Shown one piece after another: positions 6,890 through 14,874 of a DNA stretch of 18,157 nt; within the stretch, counting starts at the first letter, position 1; the number at the start of each line of letters is the position of its first letter. Made by a program: the position numbers and the translations under genes. The notes under the pieces are model-generated. The model did not search any database and had not been told where the DNA came from. It saw only the letters and a program-made list of their open reading frames with translations. This DNA comes from Candidatus Rifleibacteriota bacterium (lineage in GTDB: Bacteria; Riflebacteria; Ozemobacteria; Ozemobacterales; Ozemobacteraceae): contig JAKQOH010000084.1 of the NCBI GenBank assembly GCA_029565415.1, positions 1-18,157 on the forward strand, in the 5' to 3' direction.

Positions 6890-7180
6890 CCCCTGTCTTC
6901 CGCCGATCGCCGCGGGCAGCCGCCGGAAACACGACCGCGAAAAACAGCTTCATCACAGAGAATACAGTGGACTCAGAGAATGCACGGTGGACCGGAATAT
7001 TCACTGTGCGGCCTTTGTGGTTTTCGCCTCCTCTGTTGTGAGGAGCGTTTTCTTCCGTCTTCTCTTCTGAAATTCATGTGGTTTTCAACGGAGGATCTCT
7101 GTGGCCCGTGACCTATCTCGTGTCCTTCGCGGGGGATACGGTTTTCGTGCTTCTGCCTCTCCGGGAGCTTGCCGGACGGC
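6890..7180. other. Divergent intergenic stretch with degenerate CACAGAG / CTCTGTG repeats
   Basis: No gene is supported between the cysK leader and the amidohydrolase promoter. From about 6950 to 7110 the sequence has repeated short units in both orientations: CACAGAG and CTCAGAG near 6953-6980, then CTTTGTGG, CTCTGTTGTG and CTCTGTGG to 7104, separated by GTGGTTTTC-like pieces. Read on opposite strands the two halves resemble each other, so they form a loose, imperfect inverted repeat. Similar CACAGAGG-type noncoding arrays occur in many environmental bacterial genomes. The function is unknown. Confidence 0.45.
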
Positions 7181-7209
7181 TTGCCTCGGCTGCGAGATCC
7201 ATGTATGCT
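7181..7209 (+). promoter_or_regulatory. Likely sigma70-type promoter of the amidohydrolase unit
   Basis: TTGCCT (7181-7186) and TATGCT (7204-7209) are separated by exactly 17 bp. Both are four-of-six or better matches to TTGACA/TATAAT. Transcription would start near 7216, giving a leader of about 45 bases before the GTG at 7262. Confidence 0.45.
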
Positions 7210-7261
7210 GGGCTGCGTGAGACTCTCTGAGTCGTGCCATCCGGACGTCGGTGAAAATGAT

Positions 7262-8911
7262 GTGAATATAAAATATGCAGATATAATACTAATAAATATG
7301 ATGACGTGGGCGGGCCGCGGCTTCGACGGGCCACGACCGGGGATGTCCGTCGCGATCGCCGCGGACCGGATCGTCCGGATCGGTGAGCCGATCGACGTTC
7401 TTGCCCTGCGGGGGCCCGCGACCGAGGTGATCGATCTGCGGGGCGGCCTGCTGCTGCCGGGCTTCCGGGATGCGCACCTGCACCCGATGATGGGGGCGAT
7501 CGACCTCGTCGAGTGCCGGCTGTCGGGGCCTCCCGGCCCTGTCGGATACCAGAGTCAGGTGCGCGCCTACGCCGTCGCCCATCCCGGGAGGCCGTTCATC
7601 CGGGGAAGCGGCTGGCTGTATGCCGCGTTCCCGAAAGAGGGGCCGAGCCGGAATCTGCTCGATGCCGTCGTTCCCGACCGGCCCGTCTTTCTCAAGGCGA
7701 TCGACGGCCACTCCGGCTGGGTGAACACGGCCGCGTTGAGGCTGGCCGGCATCACGCGCGATACGCCGGAGCCCGTCGGCGGCTCGATCCAGCGCGATCC
7801 GGAAACGGGCGAGCCGACCGGCTTCCTCCGCGAGTGGCCGGCGATGGGCATGGTGACCAGTCAGCTCCCGAAGCCCGGCCTGGATGAGTATCTCGAAGGG
7901 GCCCGGATGTTCCTGGCCCAGGCGGCCCGGTTCGGCATCACGGCCGTTCACGACGCGATGGGCAAGCCGCCGTTCCTCGCGACCTGGGAGCGGCTCGACC
8001 AGCTCGGCGAGCTGACGCTCCACGTGACCGCCTCCCAGTTCGGCAACCCCGAGCTCGGCCCGGAGCACATCGAAGAGCTGCTCGAAATCCGCCGGACCTG
8101 GAAATCACCGCTGCGCCGCATCGGCCCAGCAAAGATCTCGCTCGACGGCGTCGTCGAAGGCCGGACGGCACTGCTGCTGGAGCCGTATGCCGATGCCCCG
8201 GAAACCTGTGGCGAGGCGATGTGGGATGCCTCCGACGTGAAGCGGCTCGTCTCGGGGCTCGATGCGGCCGGCTTCCAGACGCATTTTCATGCCGTCGGGG
8301 ATGCGGCGGTGCGGCTGGCACTCGATGCCCTCGAGGCCGCCCGTGCGGCGAATGGCGCGCGTGATGCCCGGCACATGATCGCCCATGCCGACCTCGTCGA
8401 TGAACGGGATCTGGCCCGCTTCGCGGCGCTCGGCGTGATTGCCAATCTCCAGCCTGCCTGGTACTACCGCGACTCCAACTATGAAGGCGTCGCCCTGCCG
8501 TGTCTCGGCCGGGTGCGCGCCGAACGCCAGTTTGCCCTCCGCGCGCTGCGCGATGCCGGCGCGCCTCTGGCGTTTTCCAGCGACTGGCCGTTCGGGGGCG
8601 ACATGCTGACCTTCAACCCTCTCGACGGCATCGAAACCGCCATCACGCGCCGCGGCATCGGCCGGCAGACGGACGAGCCGTTCGTCCCGGAGCAGGCGGT
8701 GGATCTCGAGACGATGCTCGACGGCTTCACGCGCGGCGCGGCGTTTGCCGATTTCGACGACGAGGCCGGGGTGATCGCGGAAGGGAAGCGGGCCGATCTG
8801 GCGGTGCTGGATCGCGATCTGTTCGCGGTGCCGGCCGAGCGGATCCACGAGGCCCGCTGTCTGCTGACCGTCGCCGCGGGCCGCATCACGTGGCGCGGCG
8901 CGGCTCTGTAA
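7262..8911 (+). CDS. YtcJ-like metal-dependent amidohydrolase (Amidohydro_3)
   Basis: This is a cytoplasmic hydrolase of the amidohydrolase superfamily that would cleave C-N bonds of an unknown substrate; this subgroup includes N-substituted formamide deformylase and many unassigned enzymes. The GTG at 7262 is chosen because GGTGA lies eight bases upstream and the product then begins directly with the usual first strand (NIKYADIILIN); it gives 549 residues, normal length. The frame extends to 7169, but that part is not family-like. Metal ligands and catalytic residues are visible: DAHLH (H72, H74), THFHAVGD (H341, H343, D347), MIAHADL (H375) and FSSDWP (D441). The C-terminal strand region GVIAEGKRADLAVLDRD is typical. 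The first 13 codons are unusually AT-rich, with ATA codons. A phosphatase gene follows at 22 bases. Confidence 0.85.
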   Translation: MNIKYADIILINMMTWAGRGFDGPRPGMSVAIAADRIVRIGEPIDVLALRGPATEVIDLRGGLLLPGFRDAHLHPMMGAIDLVECRLSGPPGPVGYQSQVRAYAVAHPGRPFIRGSGWLYAAFPKEGPSRNLLDAVVPDRPVFLKAIDGHSGWVNTAALRLAGITRDTPEPVGGSIQRDPETGEPTGFLREWPAMGMVTSQLPKPGLDEYLEGARMFLAQAARFGITAVHDAMGKPPFLATWERLDQLGELTLHVTASQFGNPELGPEHIEELLEIRRTWKSPLRRIGPAKISLDGVVEGRTALLLEPYADAPETCGEAMWDASDVKRLVSGLDAAGFQTHFHAVGDAAVRLALDALEAARAANGARDARHMIAHADLVDERDLARFAALGVIANLQPAWYYRDSNYEGVALPCLGRVRAERQFALRALRDAGAPLAFSSDWPFGGDMLTFNPLDGIETAITRRGIGRQTDEPFVPEQAVDLETMLDGFTRGAAFADFDDEAGVIAEGKRADLAVLDRDLFAVPAERIHEARCLLTVAAGRITWRGAAL

Positions 8912-8933
8912 GTATTTCAGGAGGTATGGTGCC

Positions 8934-9617
8934 ATGACGAGCGGCTATAGAAATCGGGATGACGATCCCGTCGAGTTCGTCCTCATTCGCCACGGGGAGA
9001 CCCGGTGGAACCTCGAAAACCGCATGCAGGGCCACAGCGACAGCCCGCTCACCGACAAGGGGCTCCGCCAGGCGAACGCCATCGCCGACCGCCTTTCCCG
9101 GGAAAAGTTGGATGCCCTCTACAGCAGCGACCTCGGCCGCGCCTGGCAGACGGTGCAGCCGATCGCCATAGGCACCGGCCTCCAGCCCATCGCGGCCCCG
9201 GGCTGGCGCGAACGGAACCTCGGCATTTTCGAGGGAATCGAGGCGGCCGAGCTGCCGAACCGGTATCCAGACGAATGGGCGCGGTTCATGACCTGGGACC
9301 CGGTCTACCGGATGCCTGACGGCGAAAGCAGCGAGGATCTGCGCGACCGGATCGAGGCGACGGCCAACGAGTTCGGCCGCCGGCATGGGGGCATGCGGAT
9401 CGGCATCGTCACCCATGGCGGGGTGCTCGACATGGTCATGCGCATCGCCCTCGGCCTGCCGCTCGATCAGAAGCGCTCCTACTCGCTGTTCAACGCCAGC
9501 CTCAACTCCTTCACCTGGCGCAACGGAAGCTGGCGGCTGAACACCTGGGGCGATATCCGCCACCTCGCCGACGCCGGCACCGGCGACAACGAATCGGTGG
9601 CCGCAAAAAGCCTCTGA
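8934..9617 (+). CDS. Histidine phosphatase family protein (phosphoglycerate mutase-like)
   Basis: This is a branch-1 histidine phosphatase of 227 residues. The start at 8934 has a near-perfect AGGAGGT eight bases before it. The catalytic RHGETRWN lies at 19-26 with the phospho-accepting H20. YSSDLGRAWQT, the acid/arginine segment RERNLGIFEG, and the second histidine in IVTHGG (H161) are all present. Relatives act as phosphoglycerate mutases, alpha-ribazole phosphatase (CobC) or broad phosphatases; nothing here identifies the substrate. The protein lacks a signal peptide and should be cytoplasmic. It sits 22 bases after the amidohydrolase gene, so the two are likely co-transcribed and might act on one salvage or degradation pathway, but that is inference. 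GpmB-like general phosphatase is the safest description. Confidence 0.86.
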   Translation: MTSGYRNRDDDPVEFVLIRHGETRWNLENRMQGHSDSPLTDKGLRQANAIADRLSREKLDALYSSDLGRAWQTVQPIAIGTGLQPIAAPGWRERNLGIFEGIEAAELPNRYPDEWARFMTWDPVYRMPDGESSEDLRDRIEATANEFGRRHGGMRIGIVTHGGVLDMVMRIALGLPLDQKRSYSLFNASLNSFTWRNGSWRLNTWGDIRHLADAGTGDNESVAAKSL

Positions 9618-9728
9618 CCCAAGGCAAGCCTGAGCGTTCATCGAGCGGGAGTCTCTCCCGCCAGCCCAAGGAGTTGCCGCTTGTTCTGCCTCGTTCCAGA
9701 CGGCTGCTGCCCCCGGGCTCGGACCGTG

Positions 9729-9734
9729 TATAAT
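9729..9734 (+). promoter_or_regulatory. Consensus -10 box upstream of the 639-residue secreted protein
   Basis: TATAAT at 9729-9734 is a perfect -10 hexamer in GC-rich surroundings, 51 bases before the ATG at 9785. The -35 region is GC-rich (TGCTGC at 18 bp is the best fit), so the promoter may be activator-dependent. It makes a start at 9743 nearly leaderless and supports the start at 9785. Confidence 0.5.
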
Positions 9735-9784
9735 GTACAAACATGCCGGTTGACGGCCGGAATTTTCTTTTGCAGGGGAATACG

Positions 9785-11704
9785 ATGAACAGACTCTGTG
9801 GCTCTCTTGTTGCGCTCGTTTTCGCCGCGGCGCCTGTCTTTGCCGGCGCACCATCGCATCCGCCCGCTTCGGCACCCAAGCCGCCGGCACAGGAAACGCC
9901 CGCGCCGAACCCGCTTCCCGCGCCCGTGATCGACCTGACGGCGGTGGGCCGCGACCGGCTCGCGCTGCCCGGCGTTTCCGACGCGCTGCTGGGCGCTCTC
10001 GCGTATCTCGAGAACACCCAGATCCGCAACCGGCCGGGCAAGGGCCATGCCGCCGTCGACGCCTCGGACGAAGGCGACGGCTGCCGCGACGAGATCATGC
10101 TGAATCTGCCGTTCGCCGAGTTGAAGGTGTTCGATGCCCCGCCCGTGATCAAGGCCCGCAACAGGGCGGGGGAGTGGGCGAGCTACGTGCATTTCCTGCC
10201 GAAGAAAACCGGCCTGATGGGCCGCACGCTCGTCTCGGTGCAGGATTCGAACCTGTTCATGACGGCGTTCGTCGGCTATCCGCTGTTCCTGTTCGACGAG
10301 AGTTTCCTGCCGGCCGAACGCCGATCGATCGCGCCGATGCTTGAGCTCGCCCTCCAGAACGTGCTGAGTTTCAAGCGCGGCGATGCCTACAACTTCTGGG
10401 CCGTGCTGCCCGGCGTCGACGGGGCCGCGCCCCGGACGGGGCCATTCAATATACCTGTTGCTCTTGTTCGCACGATGGGAAAGATGTTCCTCAACCCGAA
10501 CTATGCGAACTTTTTCGCGATGCTGACCAAGGGCCAGAAGGCTCCGCCGCCCCACTGGGTCGCTGCCTGCCTCGACCGGGCGCAGAACCCGACCGGTGCC
10601 GATGCGTTGTTCAATATCCCCAACGACGCCGACGACACCTCGGTGGCGGTCTGTTTCCAGGCCATGTATGCGAAGCGATATCCGGAAAAGGCCCTCCAGC
10701 CTGATTTTGCGGCGCTGGCAAAGGTGGCCTCGTTCCGGGATGCCGGCCGCGACCGCGATGACGGCCGCGATGTCTGGCGCGGCAAGGACACCGGCGCATT
10801 TCTGACCTGGCTGAAAGATGAGCGACAGCCCGCGTTCGCAACTCCCGAGACGGGCGTCATGCCGCTGGCCGTGAACAACGTCGATGCCGTGGTGAACGCG
10901 AACGCCGCCTTCGCCCTCGCGATGACGAAGCACCGCCGCACCGCCGGCTACCGCGCCGCCGTGAACCTGCTGGCGAAGGCCATCGAGGCGAAGGCCTGGC
11001 CGGATGCAGGCCTCTACTACCCGCAGAACATGATCTTCCCGTATGCCGCGACGCGGGCCTGGCGCGACGGCGGAGCCCGGTCGCCGGCTCTCGATGCGGC
11101 GATGCCGACGCTGCTGCGCCAGCTCCTCGACGAGCAGGATGCCTGGGCCCGCATGCAGCCGCTCCACCCGGGCGCCTTCCCGGGCGGGGAAGACCGCAGT
11201 TGCGAGCTCTCGACAGCGCTCGGCCTGACCGCGCTGCTCAACATCGGCCGCTCGACCGCCGAACAGGCCGGCCTCGCCGGCCGGTACGATGCCGCCGTGC
11301 TCAAGGCCGTCTCTTATCTGCTGCGCCAGCGCCGTCAGGCCCCGGAGGTCTACCCGACCACGGCGGCGCGGTTCCCCGGCGTCATTCCGAACTACTGGGA
11401 GTCGGGCCTCTTCTTCGCCGCCTCCTTCTGGGACCTCGCCCACTGGCGTTCCCAGGCCTTCACTGTCTCGATGGTTGCCGAGGCCCTCGCGAAGTATGTC
11501 CTGGCCTATGACCACGCCCAGACTGGGTTCGGCACCCGCCGCCTGTATCTGGAAGACGCTGCCGGCCGCCTGCGCATCTCCCTGACCGAGCCGCAGGCGT
11601 CCTCCCTGCCGTCGTCCCCGAAACCGAAGCAGAGCGGCAAGGGAAAGACGCCGGCGCAGGATCCCGGGGACGGCGGCATGATTCCTTCCACGGATGCCTA
11701 TTGA
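9785..11704 (+). CDS. Secreted hypothetical protein, helical-toroid-like, with DADDTS motif
   Basis: This protein has 639 residues. The start at 9785 is chosen over 9743 because AGGGGA lies five bases upstream and the product then opens with a proper signal peptide (MNRLCGSLVALVFAAAPVFA). A proline/alanine-rich linker (about 22-50) follows. The rest is rich in amphipathic helices, with recurring segments such as NNVDAVVNANAAFALAM, LSTALGLTALLNIGR and WESGLFFAASFWDLAHW. These recall alpha/alpha-toroid proteins (terpene cyclases, prenyltransferases, some polysaccharide lyases). At 281-286 it has DADDTS, matching the DxDD(T) catalytic-acid pattern of class II terpene cyclases, and the size is close to squalene-hopene cyclase. 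However, I see no QW repeats, and a cleavable signal peptide is atypical. The C-terminus is a Ser/Pro/Lys-rich tail. Function unknown. Confidence 0.75.
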   Translation: MNRLCGSLVALVFAAAPVFAGAPSHPPASAPKPPAQETPAPNPLPAPVIDLTAVGRDRLALPGVSDALLGALAYLENTQIRNRPGKGHAAVDASDEGDGCRDEIMLNLPFAELKVFDAPPVIKARNRAGEWASYVHFLPKKTGLMGRTLVSVQDSNLFMTAFVGYPLFLFDESFLPAERRSIAPMLELALQNVLSFKRGDAYNFWAVLPGVDGAAPRTGPFNIPVALVRTMGKMFLNPNYANFFAMLTKGQKAPPPHWVAACLDRAQNPTGADALFNIPNDADDTSVAVCFQAMYAKRYPEKALQPDFAALAKVASFRDAGRDRDDGRDVWRGKDTGAFLTWLKDERQPAFATPETGVMPLAVNNVDAVVNANAAFALAMTKHRRTAGYRAAVNLLAKAIEAKAWPDAGLYYPQNMIFPYAATRAWRDGGARSPALDAAMPTLLRQLLDEQDAWARMQPLHPGAFPGGEDRSCELSTALGLTALLNIGRSTAEQAGLAGRYDAAVLKAVSYLLRQRRQAPEVYPTTAARFPGVIPNYWESGLFFAASFWDLAHWRSQAFTVSMVAEALAKYVLAYDHAQTGFGTRRLYLEDAAGRLRISLTEPQASSLPSSPKPKQSGKGKTPAQDPGDGGMIPSTDAY

Positions 11705-11714
11705 ACATGTTTCT

Positions 11715-11740
11715 GTAGGGGCGGGTTTCAAACCCGCCCG
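11715..11740. repeat. Interspersed palindromic repeat (GGGCGGGTT...AACCCGCCC type)
   Basis: GGGCGGGTT (11719-11727) and AACCCGCCC (11731-11739) form a perfect 9-bp stem around TCA, preceded by GTAGG. This core (GTAGGGGCGGGTTTCAAACC and onward) is a familiar dispersed palindrome in many environmental bacterial genomes, probably a REP/MITE-like unit. It sits 11 bases after a stop codon. It lacks a following T-run, so if it terminates transcription it does so weakly. Confidence 0.65.
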
Positions 11741-11772
11741 AGGCACGCAATTTATATATATGGAGATATAGC

Positions 11773-12111
11773 ATGCCGACCCGTGAACCCGTCCTTCCCG
11801 TTGCCGCAGCCGTGAACCTCGTCGAGTTCGTCGATTACGCCGGCGGATCGGTGGTCAGCAAGACCCTCGTCGACAAGAAGATCGGCACCGTGACCCTCTT
11901 CTCGTTCGACCAGGGCCAGGGTCTGTCCGAGCATACCGCCCCGTTCGACGCGATCGTCCAGATCATCGACGGGGAGGCCCTGATCATGATCGACGGCACC
12001 CCGCACGCCGTGCGGGCCGGGGAGATGATCCTCATGCCGGCGAATCGTCCCCACGCGCTGCGGGCCGAGAAACGGTTCAAGATGCTTCTGACCATGATCC
12101 GGTCGAACTGA
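11773..12111 (+). CDS. Small single-domain cupin protein
   Basis: This is a 112-residue cupin_2-type beta-barrel, expected in the cytoplasm. GGAG lies eight bases before the ATG in an AT-rich leader (TTTATATATATGGAGATATA). The first cupin motif reads GQGLSEHTAPFDAIVQIIDGEA (from G48), with H54 and D59 but without the second histidine of the classical HxH pair. The second motif is GEMILMPANRPHALRA with H94. Small cupins of this kind usually bind one metal ion and serve as minor enzymes or sensors; the substrate is not predictable. The reduced ligand set (H54, possibly E53 or D59, H94) is common in this subfamily and does not imply loss of function. It stands between a repeat and an unknown membrane-protein gene, 31 bases upstream of the latter. 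Confidence 0.82.
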   Translation: MPTREPVLPVAAAVNLVEFVDYAGGSVVSKTLVDKKIGTVTLFSFDQGQGLSEHTAPFDAIVQIIDGEALIMIDGTPHAVRAGEMILMPANRPHALRAEKRFKMLLTMIRSN

Positions 12112-12142
12112 AGCACCGATCTGCGGGGCGCCAGGCAACGCG

Positions 12143-13648
12143 ATGACGGAAACTCTGTGGACCTTTCTGATCGTCGATTATGTGCTTCTTGCGCTGTTTT
12201 CCTGGGTCGCCACCGACCATATCGACCTGCTTCGGCAGCCCGGCGTGGTCCGGCTCTATCAGCCGGGCATTTCCGAGCTGACCACATCGGAAAATATTCT
12301 CCTGTTCATGGCCCTCGCGGGCGCCGCGGCGATGTTCTGGATCGGCCCGCGGAACGAGGAACGCGAGATTCCCCCCGTCACGAGGCATCTGGCGGCCCTT
12401 TTCTCGGTGCTGGCCGTGCCCGTGCGGCTGATGACGGACGGGCTGATCGACCTCGATACAGCCTTCCCTGCGTTCATCCTTTTTTTCAGCATCCTGATCC
12501 TCTACTCGCTCGGCCGAAGCTGCATTTCGGGGATATCAGCACCGGGGTGGCGCGACACGGCCGCTGTCGCCGCCCTTTTGGCCATGGGTTTCTGGATGAC
12601 CGAACCCTGGACCAGCCCCTCGAGAAAGCTGCGGCACGCCATCGCTGCGGGGGATGCCGCGCGGTTTGCGACCCTGGCCCGGACCTTTCCGACCCATCTC
12701 CAGTCTGGCACGGGGCTCCTTGACGATGCCCTTCGCCGGCCCGATCGCGGGATCATCGAAACGATCGTCGCGGCAGGGCACCGCACGATTCCGACCACCA
12801 TCGGGGAACGCGCGATCTTCCGTTCGGAGCATCTCGGGATTCTCGAGTTCCTGCACGCCCGCGGGGTGAAACTGACCAGCGACGAACTGTTCCGCGAAGC
12901 GATCCGCCTTGCCGCCCGCTCCGGCCCGATGGAAACAGTCGGGAGCTATCCCGTGCTGGCCTGGATGATACGGATTCGCCGCGATGTCCCGGCGGAGTCC
13001 CGCAAACCTGCGAGCCCGTTTTCCCGGGACGGCTGGCAGAATCCGGTCGCCATCGCCGCCGCGGCAGGCAACGCCGATCTCATGGCATTCCTCGTCGGCC
13101 AGGGCTTTGCCATCGACGAGGAGGTGTTTCAGGCCCTCGCCCGGAACCAGCATGCGAACGAGCCGGAAATTCAGCCTCTGCTGATCACCTCGGGGTTCGT
13201 TTCCGCCCCGGCCACCGGAACGGCGGCGTCGGCGGGAGCCACCCTTCCGACGCCCGTTCCGGCCCCGGACGGACTCGATCTCATTCTTTGGAGCGGGTCG
13301 GACGTGAAGGAATGGCGCGAACGGCAGAACAATATCTTTCACTATCTCGCCCGGGAATGGCGGGCCCGTGATCCCAGAAACTCCTTTCCACAGGTGGATT
13401 TCGAGAGGGTGTTCGCCGATGCCGTAGCCCGCAGGATCGATCTCGAGGTGAAGAACCTCGATGGCCTGACCCCTCTCTGGGTGGCCGTCCGCTCGAACAA
13501 CTTCCGGGCGGCCGTCCGGCTTCTCGGGGCGGGGGCGGATCCGACCGTCCGGGACGCCGACGGGATGACGATGCGGGAGTTCTGTCTGAAGAACGACCTC
13601 CGCCTCCTGGCCGACCTCGTCGGGAAGCCTCGACAGCCGAGGGAATGA
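12143..13648 (+). CDS. Membrane protein with C-terminal ankyrin-like repeats, function unknown
   Basis: This protein has 501 residues with no full-length family that I recognise. The N-terminal 155 residues contain about five hydrophobic spans (near 5-23, 50-67, 82-97, 107-124 and 138-152). A long soluble part follows. Several stretches have ankyrin-like helix-turn-helix spacing: about 194-216 (LLDDALRRPDRGIIETIVAAG), 296-335 (NPVAIAAAAGNADLMAFLVGQG), and the clearest at 438-480 (NLDGLTPLWVAVRSNNFRAA, then LLGAGADPTVRDADG). An Ala/Thr/Pro-rich linker lies near 350-375. Ankyrin repeats bind proteins, so a membrane-anchored adaptor is plausible. The ribosome site before the ATG is weak (CAGG). 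The stop overlaps an upstream ATG of the next membrane-protein gene, so the two are probably translated together. Confidence 0.7.
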   Translation: MTETLWTFLIVDYVLLALFSWVATDHIDLLRQPGVVRLYQPGISELTTSENILLFMALAGAAAMFWIGPRNEEREIPPVTRHLAALFSVLAVPVRLMTDGLIDLDTAFPAFILFFSILILYSLGRSCISGISAPGWRDTAAVAALLAMGFWMTEPWTSPSRKLRHAIAAGDAARFATLARTFPTHLQSGTGLLDDALRRPDRGIIETIVAAGHRTIPTTIGERAIFRSEHLGILEFLHARGVKLTSDELFREAIRLAARSGPMETVGSYPVLAWMIRIRRDVPAESRKPASPFSRDGWQNPVAIAAAAGNADLMAFLVGQGFAIDEEVFQALARNQHANEPEIQPLLITSGFVSAPATGTAASAGATLPTPVPAPDGLDLILWSGSDVKEWRERQNNIFHYLAREWRARDPRNSFPQVDFERVFADAVARRIDLEVKNLDGLTPLWVAVRSNNFRAAVRLLGAGADPTVRDADGMTMREFCLKNDLRLLADLVGKPRQPRE

Positions 13649-13653
13649 TATAT

Positions 13654-14745
13654 ATGAAAGCGTATAAAATACTCGTCATTCTTGCGGGGTTCTTCCTGGC
13701 TGCCGCGGCGGTTCATGCTCTGAGGCCCACCCAAAGTGAAACGGCCGAGCGCCGCTGCCAGGATCTCGTGTGGGAGCTTGGCCGCCGGCTCGAAAAACTG
13801 GGAGACTCCGAACTGGAACGCCTGGCCGGGGCGCGTCGGGGGGCGCTTCCCATCGATGCAAAGGTGCTGACCCACCTCATGGCGCGGGACTCCTCGCCCC
13901 AGGACGAAACGCTCTACGACGAGATTCCGCGGATGGAGGCGGGGATCTCCCACTGCCGGTATTTCTGTGTCTTCAACCTCGACCTGCCGAAAGACGAGTC
14001 GCGGCTCTTCCTGCTGGACACGAGCCATGGGGTGCATTACGACGCTCTCCGGACCAGGTTCGACACGAAGAGCCCGCGGGTCCTGTTCCGCAACGTGTGC
14101 AAGCTGATGGAAACTCCCGAAGCCTACGAAACCGCCTCCGCCAGCTTCCTTGCCGAGACGGAGCGGGAGAAAAAGCGCACCCTCGCCCGCGCCCAGGATA
14201 CCGGGATCATCTGGTATCTGGCCCGCTTCTGGTATCTCCTTCTGTTGGCCGGGGTTCTCGACTTCCTGGTGTTCGATCTCGGGGCGATGAAAAACGAGAG
14301 GACCGCGGTGAAACTCTATCTGCTGGGGCTGTATCTGGCGGGCATCGCCATCTCCCTTTCCATCGTGATGATTCATTTCACGGGGGTGCCGCTGCCCGAT
14401 GTGCGTTCCTACATCCTCGCAGGCCCGGACGCCTGCCCCAAAGAGATCCGCCTGCTGGGCGATGTCATCCTGGCCATCTCGTTCGCGTGGTGGCCGGTTT
14501 CCGTCGTGGCCGTGTTTCTCGCCGGAAAATACGGCAGCTCCCCGCTGATTCCGCTTGCCTACGTGATCGCCGCGCCCATGGGCCTGGCCATGTCCGAAAG
14601 CCCGTTCGGCGGCACGCAGAAAGTCGCGTTTCCGGTCGTGGGAATCGGGCTCGTATTCTTCTACGGCATCTATATCAAACTGGCCTACAAAAGCGGCGGC
14701 AAGAAGGACGACTCGCCATCCCCGGAAGCGAAGGGCCTCGATTGA
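13654..14745 (+). CDS. Membrane protein with N-terminal anchor and five C-terminal spans, unknown
   Basis: This protein has 363 residues and I recognise no family. GAGGGA (13639-13644) fits the ATG at 13654 (nine bases) and not the ATG at 13645, which overlaps the previous stop. Residues 5-23 are a hydrophobic anchor or signal sequence (ILVILAGFFLAAAAVHA). A charged, probably periplasmic domain runs to about 180, followed by spans near 185-207, 217-240, 267-290, 298-313 and 324-345, and a charged cytoplasmic-type tail. Two cysteines occur close together (HCRYFC). The first codons are AT-rich (AAAGCGTATAAAATACTC). Tight coupling to the ankyrin membrane protein suggests they form one complex. 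The stop codon lies inside the -35 box of the efflux-operon promoter. Confidence 0.7.
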   Translation: MKAYKILVILAGFFLAAAAVHALRPTQSETAERRCQDLVWELGRRLEKLGDSELERLAGARRGALPIDAKVLTHLMARDSSPQDETLYDEIPRMEAGISHCRYFCVFNLDLPKDESRLFLLDTSHGVHYDALRTRFDTKSPRVLFRNVCKLMETPEAYETASASFLAETEREKKRTLARAQDTGIIWYLARFWYLLLLAGVLDFLVFDLGAMKNERTAVKLYLLGLYLAGIAISLSIVMIHFTGVPLPDVRSYILAGPDACPKEIRLLGDVILAISFAWWPVSVVAVFLAGKYGSSPLIPLAYVIAAPMGLAMSESPFGGTQKVAFPVVGIGLVFFYGIYIKLAYKSGGKKDDSPSPEAKGLD

Positions 14746-14770
14746 CAATTCCTGTGGTATTCCGTATCCT
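14742..14770 (+). promoter_or_regulatory. Strong sigma70-type promoter of the RND efflux operon
   Basis: A perfect TTGACA (14742-14747), 17-bp spacer and TATCCT (14765-14770) make this the best promoter in the window. The -35 box overlaps the TGA stop of the upstream membrane-protein gene. Predicted transcription starts near 14777, leaving a leader of roughly 100 bases before the TolC-like start. GTATCCTGT, which covers the -10 box, recurs at 14860-14868 just before that start. No operator palindrome or regulator gene is visible in the window. Confidence 0.72.
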
Positions 14771-14874
14771 GTCGCACCGGTTTTCGGAAGGTGCCTGCCG
14801 GTGTCATCCGGAAAGCGAGTTCGGTGCAAACAAGAGTACAGAAGGTGACAACCCTTTCGGTATCCTGTGTGCGA

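Noticed and set aside
5082..7004. 640-residue leftward frame over cysK and the secreted-protein gene
   Set aside because: It is a different frame from cysK, arginine-rich and without motifs; cysK in the adjacent frame is complete and conserved.
9645..9661. Hairpin GCGGGAG-TCT-CTCCCGC after the phosphatase gene
   Set aside because: The stem is only seven base pairs and no T-run follows, so I do not call it a terminator.
9638..11746. 702-residue leftward frame
   Set aside because: It is antisense to the 639-residue secreted protein; long antisense frames are expected at this GC content, and it begins in the dispersed palindrome.
14861..14866. Second TATCCT as a second efflux promoter
   Set aside because: There is no acceptable -35 box at 16-18 bp upstream.
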